A DNA stretch of 64,000 nucleotides from Bidens hawaiensis (taxonomy: Eukaryota > Streptophyta > Magnoliopsida > Asterales > Asteraceae), in assembly GCA_021521415.1 (NCBI GenBank), contig JAIQDT010003583.1, forward strand, positions 1-64,000, read 5' to 3'. Below the pieces are notes generated by a model, which saw only the letters and a list, made by a program, of their open reading frames with translations, did no database searches and had not been told where the DNA came from. Position numbers and translations under genes: made by a program. How positions within the stretch are numbered: position 1 is the first letter of the stretch; each line of letters opens with the position of its first letter. This document shows positions 1-8,847 of the stretch, one piece after another.

Positions 1-200
1 GCTTCTTGATGGCCAGCAACTAATGCCTGTACCCTTTAGCCACACTTATTACCACATAAGACCACCAAAAACTGTTTGTGGCCATATCATACCCACGGTG
101 TTGCGACCTTTGGCCACATATGACCTGAACTAAATGTGTGTGGCTAAAGGCCTAAGGCCACACTTTTTTCGTGTGGCTGAAGGTCAATATTCACGTAGTG
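1..200 (+). mobile_element. Right end of a CACTA (En/Spm-type) DNA transposon
   Basis: The segment ends in ACGTAGTG at 193-200, the expected complement of a CACTA terminus. It is packed with subterminal repeats of TGGCCACA/GTGTGGCT in both orientations. The next bases, tat (201-203), fit a 3-bp target duplication, because the sister LTR at 22451 runs straight through this point. The left end is outside the window, so size and coding capacity are unknown. No transposase is visible. Confidence 0.6.
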
Positions 201-1697
201 TATGGAGTTGTTTTGTATTGGGGAAAAGTTTGGTTTTAATTTGTTATATAAAATATGGAATTGGATTGTTAACAGATTCTGTTTCGGGATTTGATTGTTG
301 AGTTGTCTCGTCAAGACCCGAGTTCAAGTCCCACGTTAAAACTGATTTTGTGTTATCGTTGTTAAAAGTCGTATAATTAGTATAAAACTATTTAAATATA
401 TAAAAATCATTATTTTAACGATTATTATTATTATTAACAAATCTATTATTATTATTATTCTGAATATTATTTCAAAGGATTATTATAAGTATTATTATAA
501 TTAATATGATTATTATTATTATCATTTTATTTGGTATTACCATTATTATCATATTATAATATTGTTAAACTCGTTTTACAAACCAAACTGGTTAATATAG
601 ATTTAAACGCGGTTAGTTTCTATTTAATATTTGTAATCATCTAAAGCTCATTAATACGATATCATTTTATTTGATTATCAACTAAGTATAAGTTTAAGCA
701 CGTTAACAAGTTATCCCGTAACTATTATAAAACCGAACCCCTCGTTAAGGATTTCATTTACGATTTCAACTATAGTTTCATTATGGTTTTAAGTTCATTA
801 ATATATATTATATTATTTATTATAGTTAAGGTGTTTATCGTTTCAAGTCGGATCTGTTCGTTTACCGTTCGAGCTTCATTCATTTATCTATTTATTTCTT
901 GGTTCATCAATCGAGGTGAGTACTTTCATACCCCATTTTCCATCTTTCGATTTGGGGTGACATTTCATACTTATCAAACTAAATGCTTTATTTTTATGAA
1001 TCTTAAACCCACAAACGTGATTGTATACTTTACTTAAATAATTGCTTGATTTGGTGTTCTATGCTTATATGCCTATGTGTTATCGCATTTGGATGGTGGA
1101 ACTATAAAATCCTAGACTACTTGGCAACCCCTTGTAGCTAGGTGGCGCTAATGTGTTTAGCGATTGTCATATTCTATTAAAATCCTTGACTATTTGGCAA
1201 CCCCTTGTAGTTAGGTGGCGCTAATGTGTTTAGCGATTGTCATATTCTATTAAAATCCTAGACTACTTGGCAACCCCTTGTAGTTAGGTGGCGCTAATGT
1301 GTTTAGTGATTGTTTATTTATCCAAATCTAGTACTTTTATCTATTTTTTTGTATACAAGTTTTGTGGCATTTCTTTATCTTATACTAATATACTCAACTT
1401 ATGAATTGCTCACCAACCTTTGTGTTGACAAACTTTATTTTATGAAATGTTACAGGTTTGACTTTTGTTGACTCGAGAACTTGACGAAAACATTACCAAG
1501 ACTATTAGGATATTAGTAAAATGAACAATATAATTGCTACTTGTATTCAACTTGTTTGTGTGAACGAGATGTGTTGTTTATTGATTTGTTGAAATAAAAT
1601 GAGTTGAATAAATATTGTCACTTTAAATAGTGTCTTGTGTTTTTGGGCAATCGGCCACACCCCGGCATGTTCCGCCGCCTTTGGTCGGCGTGTGACA
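201..1697 (+). repeat. Partial 5' LTR of the outer gypsy-type element
   Basis: It is near-identical along its length to 22451-23819 and ends in the same TGTGACA. About 859 bp of its 5' part lie left of the CACTA insertion, outside the window. It carries a tRNA T-arm-like block near 320-332, a candidate LTR intron (donor GAG|GTGAGTA at 916, acceptor TTACAG|G at 1455), and a 73-bp tandem array that the 3' LTR lacks. A short open frame at 783-1037 is conserved only because the LTRs are duplicates; I do not regard it as a gene. Confidence 0.7.
1106..1316 (+). repeat. 73-bp tandem repeat, about 2.9 copies
   Basis: Units start at 1106, 1179 and 1252 with AAAATCCT and contain TTGGCAACCCCTTGTAG and GGTGGCGCTAATGTG. 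The equivalent place in the 3' LTR (about 23370-23440) has one unit, so the array expanded after the LTRs were duplicated. It lies inside the proposed LTR intron. Confidence 0.85.
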
Positions 1698-1713
1698 GAT
1701 TGTACCAGAGCCA
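1698..1713 (+). other. Degenerate primer-binding site of the outer element
   Basis: Directly after the LTR end, GATTGTACCAGAGCCA resembles the plant initiator-Met PBS TGGTATCAGAGCC with two changes. The following stretch to 2135 is AT-rich element DNA in which I see no gene. Confidence 0.45.
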
Positions 1714-2298
1714 CAAGACTATAGGATAGGTGGTTAGACGTAACGACCTAGTATAGTCTTTACTTTAGGGTCCTTTTATACGTGTTGCCTATACGTGTTT
1801 ACCCTACTTGATTGTTCAATACACTTGTATATTTATATACTTATTTATTTGATCAAATCGTATATATACGCAAATACTCGAAAAATACTAAGGTATCCTT
1901 ACCTTACTTTTGTTTAATTTTATATTTACACATCCATGCACGTTCATAATAGTGTAAGGTATCCTTACCTTACCGCGAAAATATTAGTTTTTATTGTGTT
2001 TATGGATCACGAGCTTAACTTGGATCCCGTTGTTTCAAATCTCCTTAAAGATTGTCTCATATGAGATGACCACTTTAAGTAGTCGAATGCGAGTGTTCCG
2101 CTCGCCACCCTAATTCTTTTTGGTGTTAAAACAATAGAACTGTAACATCCTAAAACATTCTAATATTAAATAAAGAAAGTTGTGTTAAGTTGTCGTGTGT
2201 TAATGATTAATTAATATTAAACAAGAAAGGATCATGGACTCAGATTAATTAAGATGGATTAAAGGGTAACGGGCCTTAGGTCCATGGGCTTTAAGGGA

Positions 2299-2333
2299 TA
2301 TAAATACCCCCTTAAACCATCCTAAAACCCTAA
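2299..2333 (+). promoter_or_regulatory. Solo-LTR core promoter: TATA box plus telobox
   Basis: TATAAATA at 2299-2306 is followed by CCCC, and AAACCCTAA (telobox) lies at 2325-2333. The LTR at 63470 has the same order near 63643-63670. Teloboxes are known plant promoter elements; activity here is not shown. Confidence 0.6.
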
Positions 2334-2884
2334 TCCTCATTCCATCTTTCCATATTTGCCTACACACTCAAAAACACACACATATCACTACATGTTTACG
2401 GCCGAGAGAGTAGAGCGAGATTCGAGATCAAGTGGACGCTAGTTCGTGTAGATCCTTATCATACAAACTTTATACAAGATCTAGAGTTCATAAACAAGTT
2501 AAACGGGATCCAAACGAACACGAAAGGTATGTTCTTGACCTTAAAGTTTACATTTTTATATACGTTTAGTCTTGAAGCTTGGAACAAGAAAAAATCAGGT
2601 GTAAATGAAACGTAAAAATGTAAACTTGATGCAAAAACGGACTTAATGGGCCTGCAAACATGTGCGGATCGTCTAAAACGAACCCTAGATCTAGTAATAA
2701 ACGTATAGTCTTAAAGGTTCATATTTTAAGTTGCAAACGGGTCAAGATTTGGGCCGCAATCGGTCTAGGGAATGGATGGGACTAAAGTCGAGCCATAATA
2801 AGCGAATTAGGGTCGCGAAACGCGTGTGTTGGTTGATAAAATGAAACCCGATGGCAGCAGCTCGCTACAGCAAGCTTGTTGTAT

Positions 2885-3202
2885 AACTTCGCTGTCGAAC
2901 AAGTTCGCTGCTGAGCAGTTAGCCTACTACGAACTTCGCCTGATAGTTAAGTTTGCCAGATACTAAGTTCGCTGGCTATAACTTGCTTGTTATTAAGTTC
3001 GCCGTATAAATTCGCCGGACGTTAAGTTTGCTGGACATAAGTTCGCATGTGGTTAACTTCGCTTTAAGCAAGTTCGCCCATGGTTAACTTCGCTACAAGC
3101 AAGTTCTCCTGTGGTTTACTTCGCTGCTACAAGTTCGCCACTGATAAGTTCGCTTAATGTTAAGATTCGCTTAATGTTAAGTTCGCTTAATGTTAAGTTC
3201 GC
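2885..3202 (+). repeat. Array of AAGTTCGC / AACTTCGC octamers in a gypsy LTR
   Basis: More than a dozen copies or near-copies of AAGTTCGC(C) and AACTTCGC lie 8-25 bp apart, ending in three units of GCTTAATGTTAAG. The spacing is irregular, so this is not a simple tandem repeat. The same octamers form hairpin arrays in the unrelated copia elements of this window. It lies downstream of the TATA box, in the presumed transcribed part of the LTR. Confidence 0.8.
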
Positions 3203-3380
3203 TTAAAGTGCTAAGTAAAAGTAAACCAGTATTAGACCACGAATCGGGCTAACGAATTGGGCTTAATTCACTGTAACGAATGAGTAGGTGAATAAAATAA
3301 TAACTTAAAACTCCTAATGGAAAATGCGTTAAGAAAATTAACGAAAATAAAATTTTCCAAGCTGAACTGGCAGCTTAACC

Positions 3381-3470
3381 CCAGCCAGGGGCTCTGCCCC
3401 TTGGACCCCGCTAGGGGCTGCCACCCCTAGAACCCCGCTGCCAGGGGCGCTGCCCCCGTACCCCCGTCCG
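3381..3470 (+). repeat. GC-rich palindromic block of the solo LTR
   Basis: A GC-rich stretch in AT-rich surroundings, built from short inverted repeats such as AGGGGCTCTGCCCCT and TAGGGGCTGCCACCCCTA. A reverse-complement relative lies at 54480-54580, showing it is a family feature of these LTRs. Confidence 0.7.
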
Positions 3471-3862
3471 TTGAGAGTTATAATTAAACCAGAAAGACAA
3501 TATGGGTATTGATAGTTAATTGATACGTGTAATTGTTATACAGTTAGTCATGCACAGCTCAAGAAAGGGATTACCATAAACGGTGAACGTAACGCATTCA
3601 GGTGAGTTTCTAGCCCCATTCCTTGTTATGTTTTCGGGGTTGTGTGCATACTCGATGTGATTTGTTAATACACTTATCCTAAGCTATAAGTGATGCCTTA
3701 TGTGATATATGTGAACGGGATGAATGATTGCTTGTCGATACGTGAACGATCTTCGGATATTGCACGCACTGCCAAGTTATAATTACGAATATGAATGTTA
3801 TGTATGAACTATGAATGATACGTATGTATGTTATGAATGAATGTAAGAGATAGAAAGGTAAA

Positions 3863-4075
3863 AAAAAGGGACTGGACCCTAATAATATCCAAGGCAGAAA
3901 AGGGACCGAGCCCTTTAATAATCTCGAGGCAGAAAAGGGACTGGACCCTAATAATATCCAAGGAAGAAAAGGGACCAAGCCCTTTAATAATCTCGAGGCA
4001 GAAAAGGGACTGGACCCTAATTATATCCAAGGCAGAAATGGGACCGGACCCTAATAATATCCGAGGCAAAATAGA
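3863..4075 (+). repeat. 34-35-bp tandem repeat, six units
   Basis: Units of the form AAAAGGGACTGGACCCT plus AATAATATCCAAGGCAG alternate with a variant carrying GAGCCCTTTAATAATCTCGAGG, giving a higher-order 69-bp period. Frames open through it on both strands only because of the repeat. It lies within the candidate LTR intron. Confidence 0.85.
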
Positions 4076-4460
4076 ATAAAGTAAAGTAGAATTTTAAATA
4101 TTAAAGTATGAATGAAAGTATATATGTGCGTATGAATGTAAAGTATGTTATGTTATTAACTGGAACTCACTCAGCGTTGCTGAATTTTAGTATGCACGCA
4201 GGTGAGTAGAATGAGACATTTCGCTTGAGGGGAACATGTAGCAATGAATAAAAGGCTGGCATCGGAAGACGTTTATGTTTAATATTATGATATTTTGAAA
4301 GACAAGGTGTTTATTTTAAGACAAGTCATGGATTAATGTAATGTCTATGAAAGTTTTTATATTTCGCCTATGTTTTTATTAACTCTGATGAATTGAACTA
4401 TGTTGATGAGTAAATCCAATGCCCAAATGTGAGGCACAGGTAATGGGGCCTTACAAGAAC

Positions 4461-5204
4461 CTCGGTGGTACGTGGACTTGTGTTTTGACATGACGTTGTA
4501 CCCCGATTTATTATTTTTGTTACAATCGTTATTTGAGTCGAAAACATGAAAAAGACGCGGTGGTACGTGCACATGTTTAGACTCCAATAAGGAATTTTTG
4601 TAGAAAGGTTTTAGTGTCGGAATATCAAGTCATGGTGGTTCATGCACGATTTTTCCGCCTTTAAATCTTAAAACATTATTATTACGTTTCAAGAATTTAA
4701 ACCATTTTTCCTTTATTTTGTTACAAATTCTTATCACAAGTCTTTATCTATAAATGTTATATTTTTTTTATATTTATTTGTTAATAATTCTTGTATATCT
4801 CGATTTTATATGGCAAAGTTTTACACCAATTTCTTATTTTGATTTCGCAATGATTTTTATTACAAATTTCGTTCATTATGATCTCTTCGATATAAGTTAA
4901 AAGTGTGTATATATATATATGGCTAGTTTGATCTATTCGTAATGATTTTTAATATGCCATTTATTTTCATTAAGTCTATTTACATACAAAATTCTTATTA
5001 TATGAATTTTATCATATTAAGAAAGTTTTATGATAAATTTCACCTCAACTTTTCAAGTAAATTTTCCTATTGTATAAACTTTGAATTGTCTTTAAGGTCC
5101 TTGTACAAAAATTTTATAAAATTTTATTTTTATAACTATTGCGTTTATTAAGGACTTCAAAATTTAAATTATTTAAACTTCTCACGACATTTTTAATTAT
5201 ACTA
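4461..5204. other. AT-rich remainder of the outer element, no gene seen
   Basis: The interval between the solo LTR and the MITE is AT-rich with a few GGTGGTACGTG-like repeats (near 4465 and 4560). I find no coding or RNA gene in it. Confidence 0.5.
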
Positions 5205-5254
5205 CTTCCTCCGTCCCATTATAAATGTCCTAGTTTGACTTTTCAAGTCTTTCT

Positions 5255-5698
5255 TGTTGGTACATGTTTGTCAGTAGTTCATAGTCTAACGTTTGTAATC
5301 GAGTCTGTAATGTAATTATGTTTTTGATTATGTTTATGTTTATGTAACGAGCGAAGTTGTCAACAAGTTCGCTTAGGCGAACTTGTTGAACAAGCGAAGT
5401 TATGGACAACTTCGCCTGAGGCGAAGTTGTCGTGCTTATATAAACTGTTCATCGTAACAGTTTGTAGCAGTTCATTTAGTTCAAGAGTTCGTGAGTTCGA
5501 GGGTTAGCGAGTTATGTGTTTACAAGTCAGTCTGTAATAGTGACATCGCGTCACGTGTTCGTGTTATCAATATAACGTGTTTCGGTTATTGCTCGTGTGT
5601 TTGATTTATACGTATTCTACGCTCGTATCTAACTACGCAGGGATTCCGCACCTGCGCAGATAGCGACATCCCGTGTACGATCCGTCCAGGAACCTACA
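5255..5698 (+). repeat. 5' LTR of copia copy 1
   Basis: 444 bp. An array of GCGAAGTT/AAGTTCGC octamers (about 5351-5430) ends just upstream of the TATA box TATATAAA (5437-5444). CGCAGG-GATTCCGCA-CCTGCG (5636-5656) forms a stem-loop in the likely R/U5 part. Confidence 0.95.
5437..5444 (+). promoter_or_regulatory. LTR TATA box of copy 1
   Basis: TATATAAA lies directly after the octamer array of the LTR, with transcription expected about 30 bp downstream. The 3' LTR repeats it at 17277-17284. Confidence 0.65.
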
Positions 5699-5700
5699 AT

Positions 5701-5713
5701 TGGTATCAGAGCC
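5701..5713 (+). other. Primer-binding site (initiator tRNA-Met), copy 1
   Basis: TGGTATCAGAGCC begins two bases after the 5' LTR end. It matches the standard plant copia PBS complementary to initiator Met-tRNA. Confidence 0.92.
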
Positions 5714-5898
5714 ATCGGCTCGATTGTGAGGTTCGGGATTTCACGCGGGTGTAGAAAACGTCTCGTTTGACCTATTCACGGGACGAGTTTTTGTTCGTAT
5801 TGAGTTCTAATCACTATATACAGTCATTTTCAAGCCTTTACAACGACCGGAAACTGCAAAATCGTCGACAACAGATCTGAATATTTTCAGTGTTCATC

Positions 5899-6155
5899 GG
5901 GCGAAGTTGCTGTTCTTCAGGCGAAGTTGCCGTCACTGGAAGTAGGGTTTCGGCGAAGATATAAGGTTGAGCGAAGTTATCCTCAACTTCGCCCACCTCA
6001 TAAGTTCGCCTCAGCGAAGTTATTCTCAACTTCGCTTACCTCCGAAGTTCGCCTACCTTAAGCGAAGTTATTCTCAACTTCGCCAAGACACGCGAATTTA
6101 AGAATTTTTCCAGCGAAGTTTACACTTAAGCGAAGTTATTCTTAACTTCGCCTTT
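5899..6155 (+). repeat. Hairpin array in the gag leader, copy 1
   Basis: Four copies of GCGAAGTT-N6-AACTTCGC (loops atcctc, attctc, attctc, attctt) plus single octamers fill the leader between PBS and gag. Each unit can fold into an 8-bp stem in RNA or act as a paired DNA site. Copy 2 has the same arrangement with changed loops. Confidence 0.85.
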
Positions 6156-6200
6156 AGTACTGTTTGGACAAATTTTTGAATTTTTCGGGTTTTCGAGAAG

Positions 6201-8827
6201 ATGTCGCAAATTAACATCTCTGAATTAGTGAAAATGGAAGTCGAAGCGGGGTCAGCCACTAAGGCCCCAAGGCTGTTAAAAGGAACCGACTTTGTTGCAT
6301 GGAAGGATCGGTTTATTCAATATATTAAATATCAGGATGCAAAGATGTGGGTGTGCATCCAGGATGGATATATCCCACCAACCATGGTGTACGAAGGTCG
6401 TGATGTGGTTAAGAAGTACAGCAAGATGGAGGAAGAGGAGAGGAAGATGTACGAAGCCGAAAGCAAGGCTCACGCAGCTATCACTATGGCTCTTCCACAG
6501 GAGATCCTTCATACTTTCAGAAAGTATACATCGGCTCGAGAGCTTTGGGATGCTCTTGAAAATAGATTCGAAGGGAATGTGGGCATTCGTGCCTCGAAGA
6601 TTAAACTGTTGAAGACTCAGTTCTCTGTCTTCAAATTTTTGAAGAACGAATCTCTGGATGATATTATCACTCGATATTATCATCTAATGACAGAGCTAAA
6701 CAACTATTCGATTGCTTACAGAGAAGAGGAGATAGTTGAAAAGCTTCTCGATGCTCTCCCGCCGAAGTGGGAAATGTACACAGTTCTGATGAGGGAAGAC
6801 AGAGACTTTCCTAATTGTGATTTGGAGACAGCAGTAAACAAGCTCGGAACCTTTGAGCTTAATATGGTACGTAAAGAGACACCAACAGATCAGATTCAAG
6901 ACCCTGGTATGTATGGTGCCAAACTTAACTCAGGCTCAAGTTCGAAGCCTGAATCTGCTGCTTACTACTCCAAAGGAGAGTCAGGTTCTAGCTCGTCTCA
7001 TGAAGGAAACGTTTCAGTGAACATGAACGGTGATGTTTGCTTTGCTGCTGGAGGTTCAAGTGCTTCGAAACCTCAAACATCCAACAGTAGTTTCTCTCCT
7101 AGTGCCTCAAGCAATAACTATTCCAAGATGCCAATGAGTGTCAAATCTGCTGAAGAGCAGTTTGCAGTCTATGCATCTTTTATTGCTTCATATGAGAACT
7201 ACATACAAGGGAAGATTGTGGACCCTGCTGCTTTGGATGAGGATTATGACCAGATCGATGCTGATGATCTGGAGGAGATGGATTTGCAATGGCAAATGGC
7301 CATGATAGTGAGGCGAGTCAAGCGTTTCATGAATAAGACGGGGAGAAAGTTTGTTGGTGGTAGGCCCGGATTCGACAAGTCTAAAGTGAGGTGCTATAAC
7401 TGTCAACAGTATGGGCACTTTGCTAAAGAATGCAGAAACGAGAGAGTTGAACGGGGTCAAGGCCGGTCTGCACAGCCTACTGGGTTTAGTAAAGAAGTCA
7501 ATGCCATGTTGTCTAGAGAAGCCGGTGAATACAATTGGAACCTGCATGCGAATGAAACTGGTGAGCAGGCGAATATGGTTAAGGTAGAAAATGAAGATTG
7601 TGAGAAGATGACTGGAGAAGAGAAAGCTACTGTTGAGGAGAAAGCTTTCATGGCAGATAACGATGGTCAACCCTCCGAGGTAAGTCCTAAACCTGTTTGT
7701 ACAAAATGTGAGAATTTGTCTGAGCAACTTGCGACCATAATTGATCAGTATGTTCGTTTAGATGCTGAATTTAAAAATCTTAAAGAAGATCATCATTTTA
7801 CTAAGGCAAGAGAAAACAGTTATAAAGTGAAAATAAAAGCATGTGAAAAAGATGTCAAAAGCTTAAAAACTAAACTTGCTGAAAAAATTGATGTAATTGA
7901 CCTTAGTTATGAGGTTTTAGAAGAAAAAAACTAAACTTATTGCTGAACGTGAAAAGCAGATTGCTGACCACCAGGTGAAAGTGGTGGAACTGAACCGAAA
8001 ACTCGAGCAGTTCCGAAATTCCTCAGCTATTCTTGATCACCTTGTTAGTGATCAAGGTACCTCTCCAAAGAGAGGAGGAATTGGTTATCACGAGGTTCCA
8101 CCACCGTATAACCACAACTACACTTTCAACCCTAGTATTCAGAAATCTGTGGATTTTGAAGTTCCTCAGACAATTCCTATCAAGGTTACATGTAAAGAAC
8201 CAACTGTTAGTAATGGCGAAACGAGTTCGCCTGTTTCTAGTGTAAATATTTCTGTTACGAGTCCAGTCTCATCGGATTCGGATAAGTTGTCCGAATCTGG
8301 TAAGACGAAAGAGAAGGTGGTGTTACCCACTGGTGGAGATAAAAATAAAACTTCTAAAAAAGAGTACTCCACTCAATCCGTACGTCCCACCTTATGTGAG
8401 ACGAACGGCTGGTAACACTGCCTCTACATCCAAACCAACATTTGAAAAGAAAATGGGGAGTAGATGTTGCTTTAGATGTAATAAATTAGGACATCTTGTT
8501 GCAGATTGCCCTCTGACGCCGAGATACAGAGGTGTGAGGCCAAATAAAACTGAGAATAAGCATCAATTTGATACTGCTAAAAATGAAAACTTTTCAAAAT
8601 GCACAAATGTAACTAATTCAAGTTTTCATAAAAGCAAACCTCAGTTTTTCAACCAAACCACAAGATATAACACTTTCAATTCACATAGGTTTGGAAGGCA
8701 TCACACTCAATCTTCAAGGAGATTTCCTAACAGGACTTACAGGAATTATCCTGATGCTAACTTTGGAAAGCCAGGGTACGGGACGTATCGATCCAAGACC
8801 AATTGGTCTTGGGTCCCAAGATTCTAA
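6201..8827 (+). pseudogene. gag: Gag of copia copy 1, frameshifted in its C-terminal half
   Basis: The capsid/nucleocapsid precursor. From the ATG at 6201 the frame runs 577 codons to 7934. It starts MSQINISELVKMEVEAG, has the UBN2-type retrotransposon Gag region (about residues 25-240), a Ser-rich linker and a CCHC knuckle CYNCQQYGHFAKEC (7392-7433). An extra A in the A7 run at 7924-7930 shifts the frame; the reading continues at 7975-8415. A second extra A (run 8356-8361) moves it on to the part with the second knuckle CCFRCNKLGHLVADC (8465-8506), ending at 8827. Copy 2 keeps all this in one 874-codon frame. Both lesions lie inside the proposed intron 7680-8847, so a spliced Gag-Pol message would avoid them. 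Confidence 0.9.
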
Positions 8828-8847
8828 TTCTCTGTTTTATTGTGCAG
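7680..8847 (+). other. Candidate intron joining gag to pol in frame, copy 1
   Basis: The donor GAG|GTAAGT falls exactly after gag codon 493. The acceptor TTATTGTGCAG|G at 8847 follows a branch-like TTCTAA that contains the gag stop. Removing 1168 nt leaves both sides in phase 0 and puts the protease in frame with Gag. Copy 2 has donor and acceptor at the same codons. Inference from sequence; no RNA evidence is available. Confidence 0.6.

Larger units (their letters stand above)
2141..4455 (+). mobile_element. Solo LTR, gypsy-type, 2315 bp
   Basis: Starts TGTAACATCC, ends GGGGCCTTACA, and is bracketed by the 5-bp duplication agaac (2136-2140; 4456-4460). No internal region is present, so it is a solo LTR left by LTR-LTR recombination. 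In order it holds a TATA box and telobox, an AAGTTCGC octamer array, a GC-rich palindromic block, a candidate intron (donor CAG|GTGAGT at 3602, acceptor TGCACGCAG|G at 4201), and a 34-35-bp tandem array. The start and promoter resemble the LTR beginning at 63470. Confidence 0.9.

Noticed and set aside
783..1037. 84-codon frame in the gypsy LTR, repeated at 23051
   Set aside because: Its conservation is explained by LTR duplication, and it crosses the candidate splice donor; no protein features.
3679..4079. Overlapping open frames on both strands with repeated LLGS/ISK peptides
   Set aside because: Products of the 34-35-bp tandem repeat in the solo LTR.
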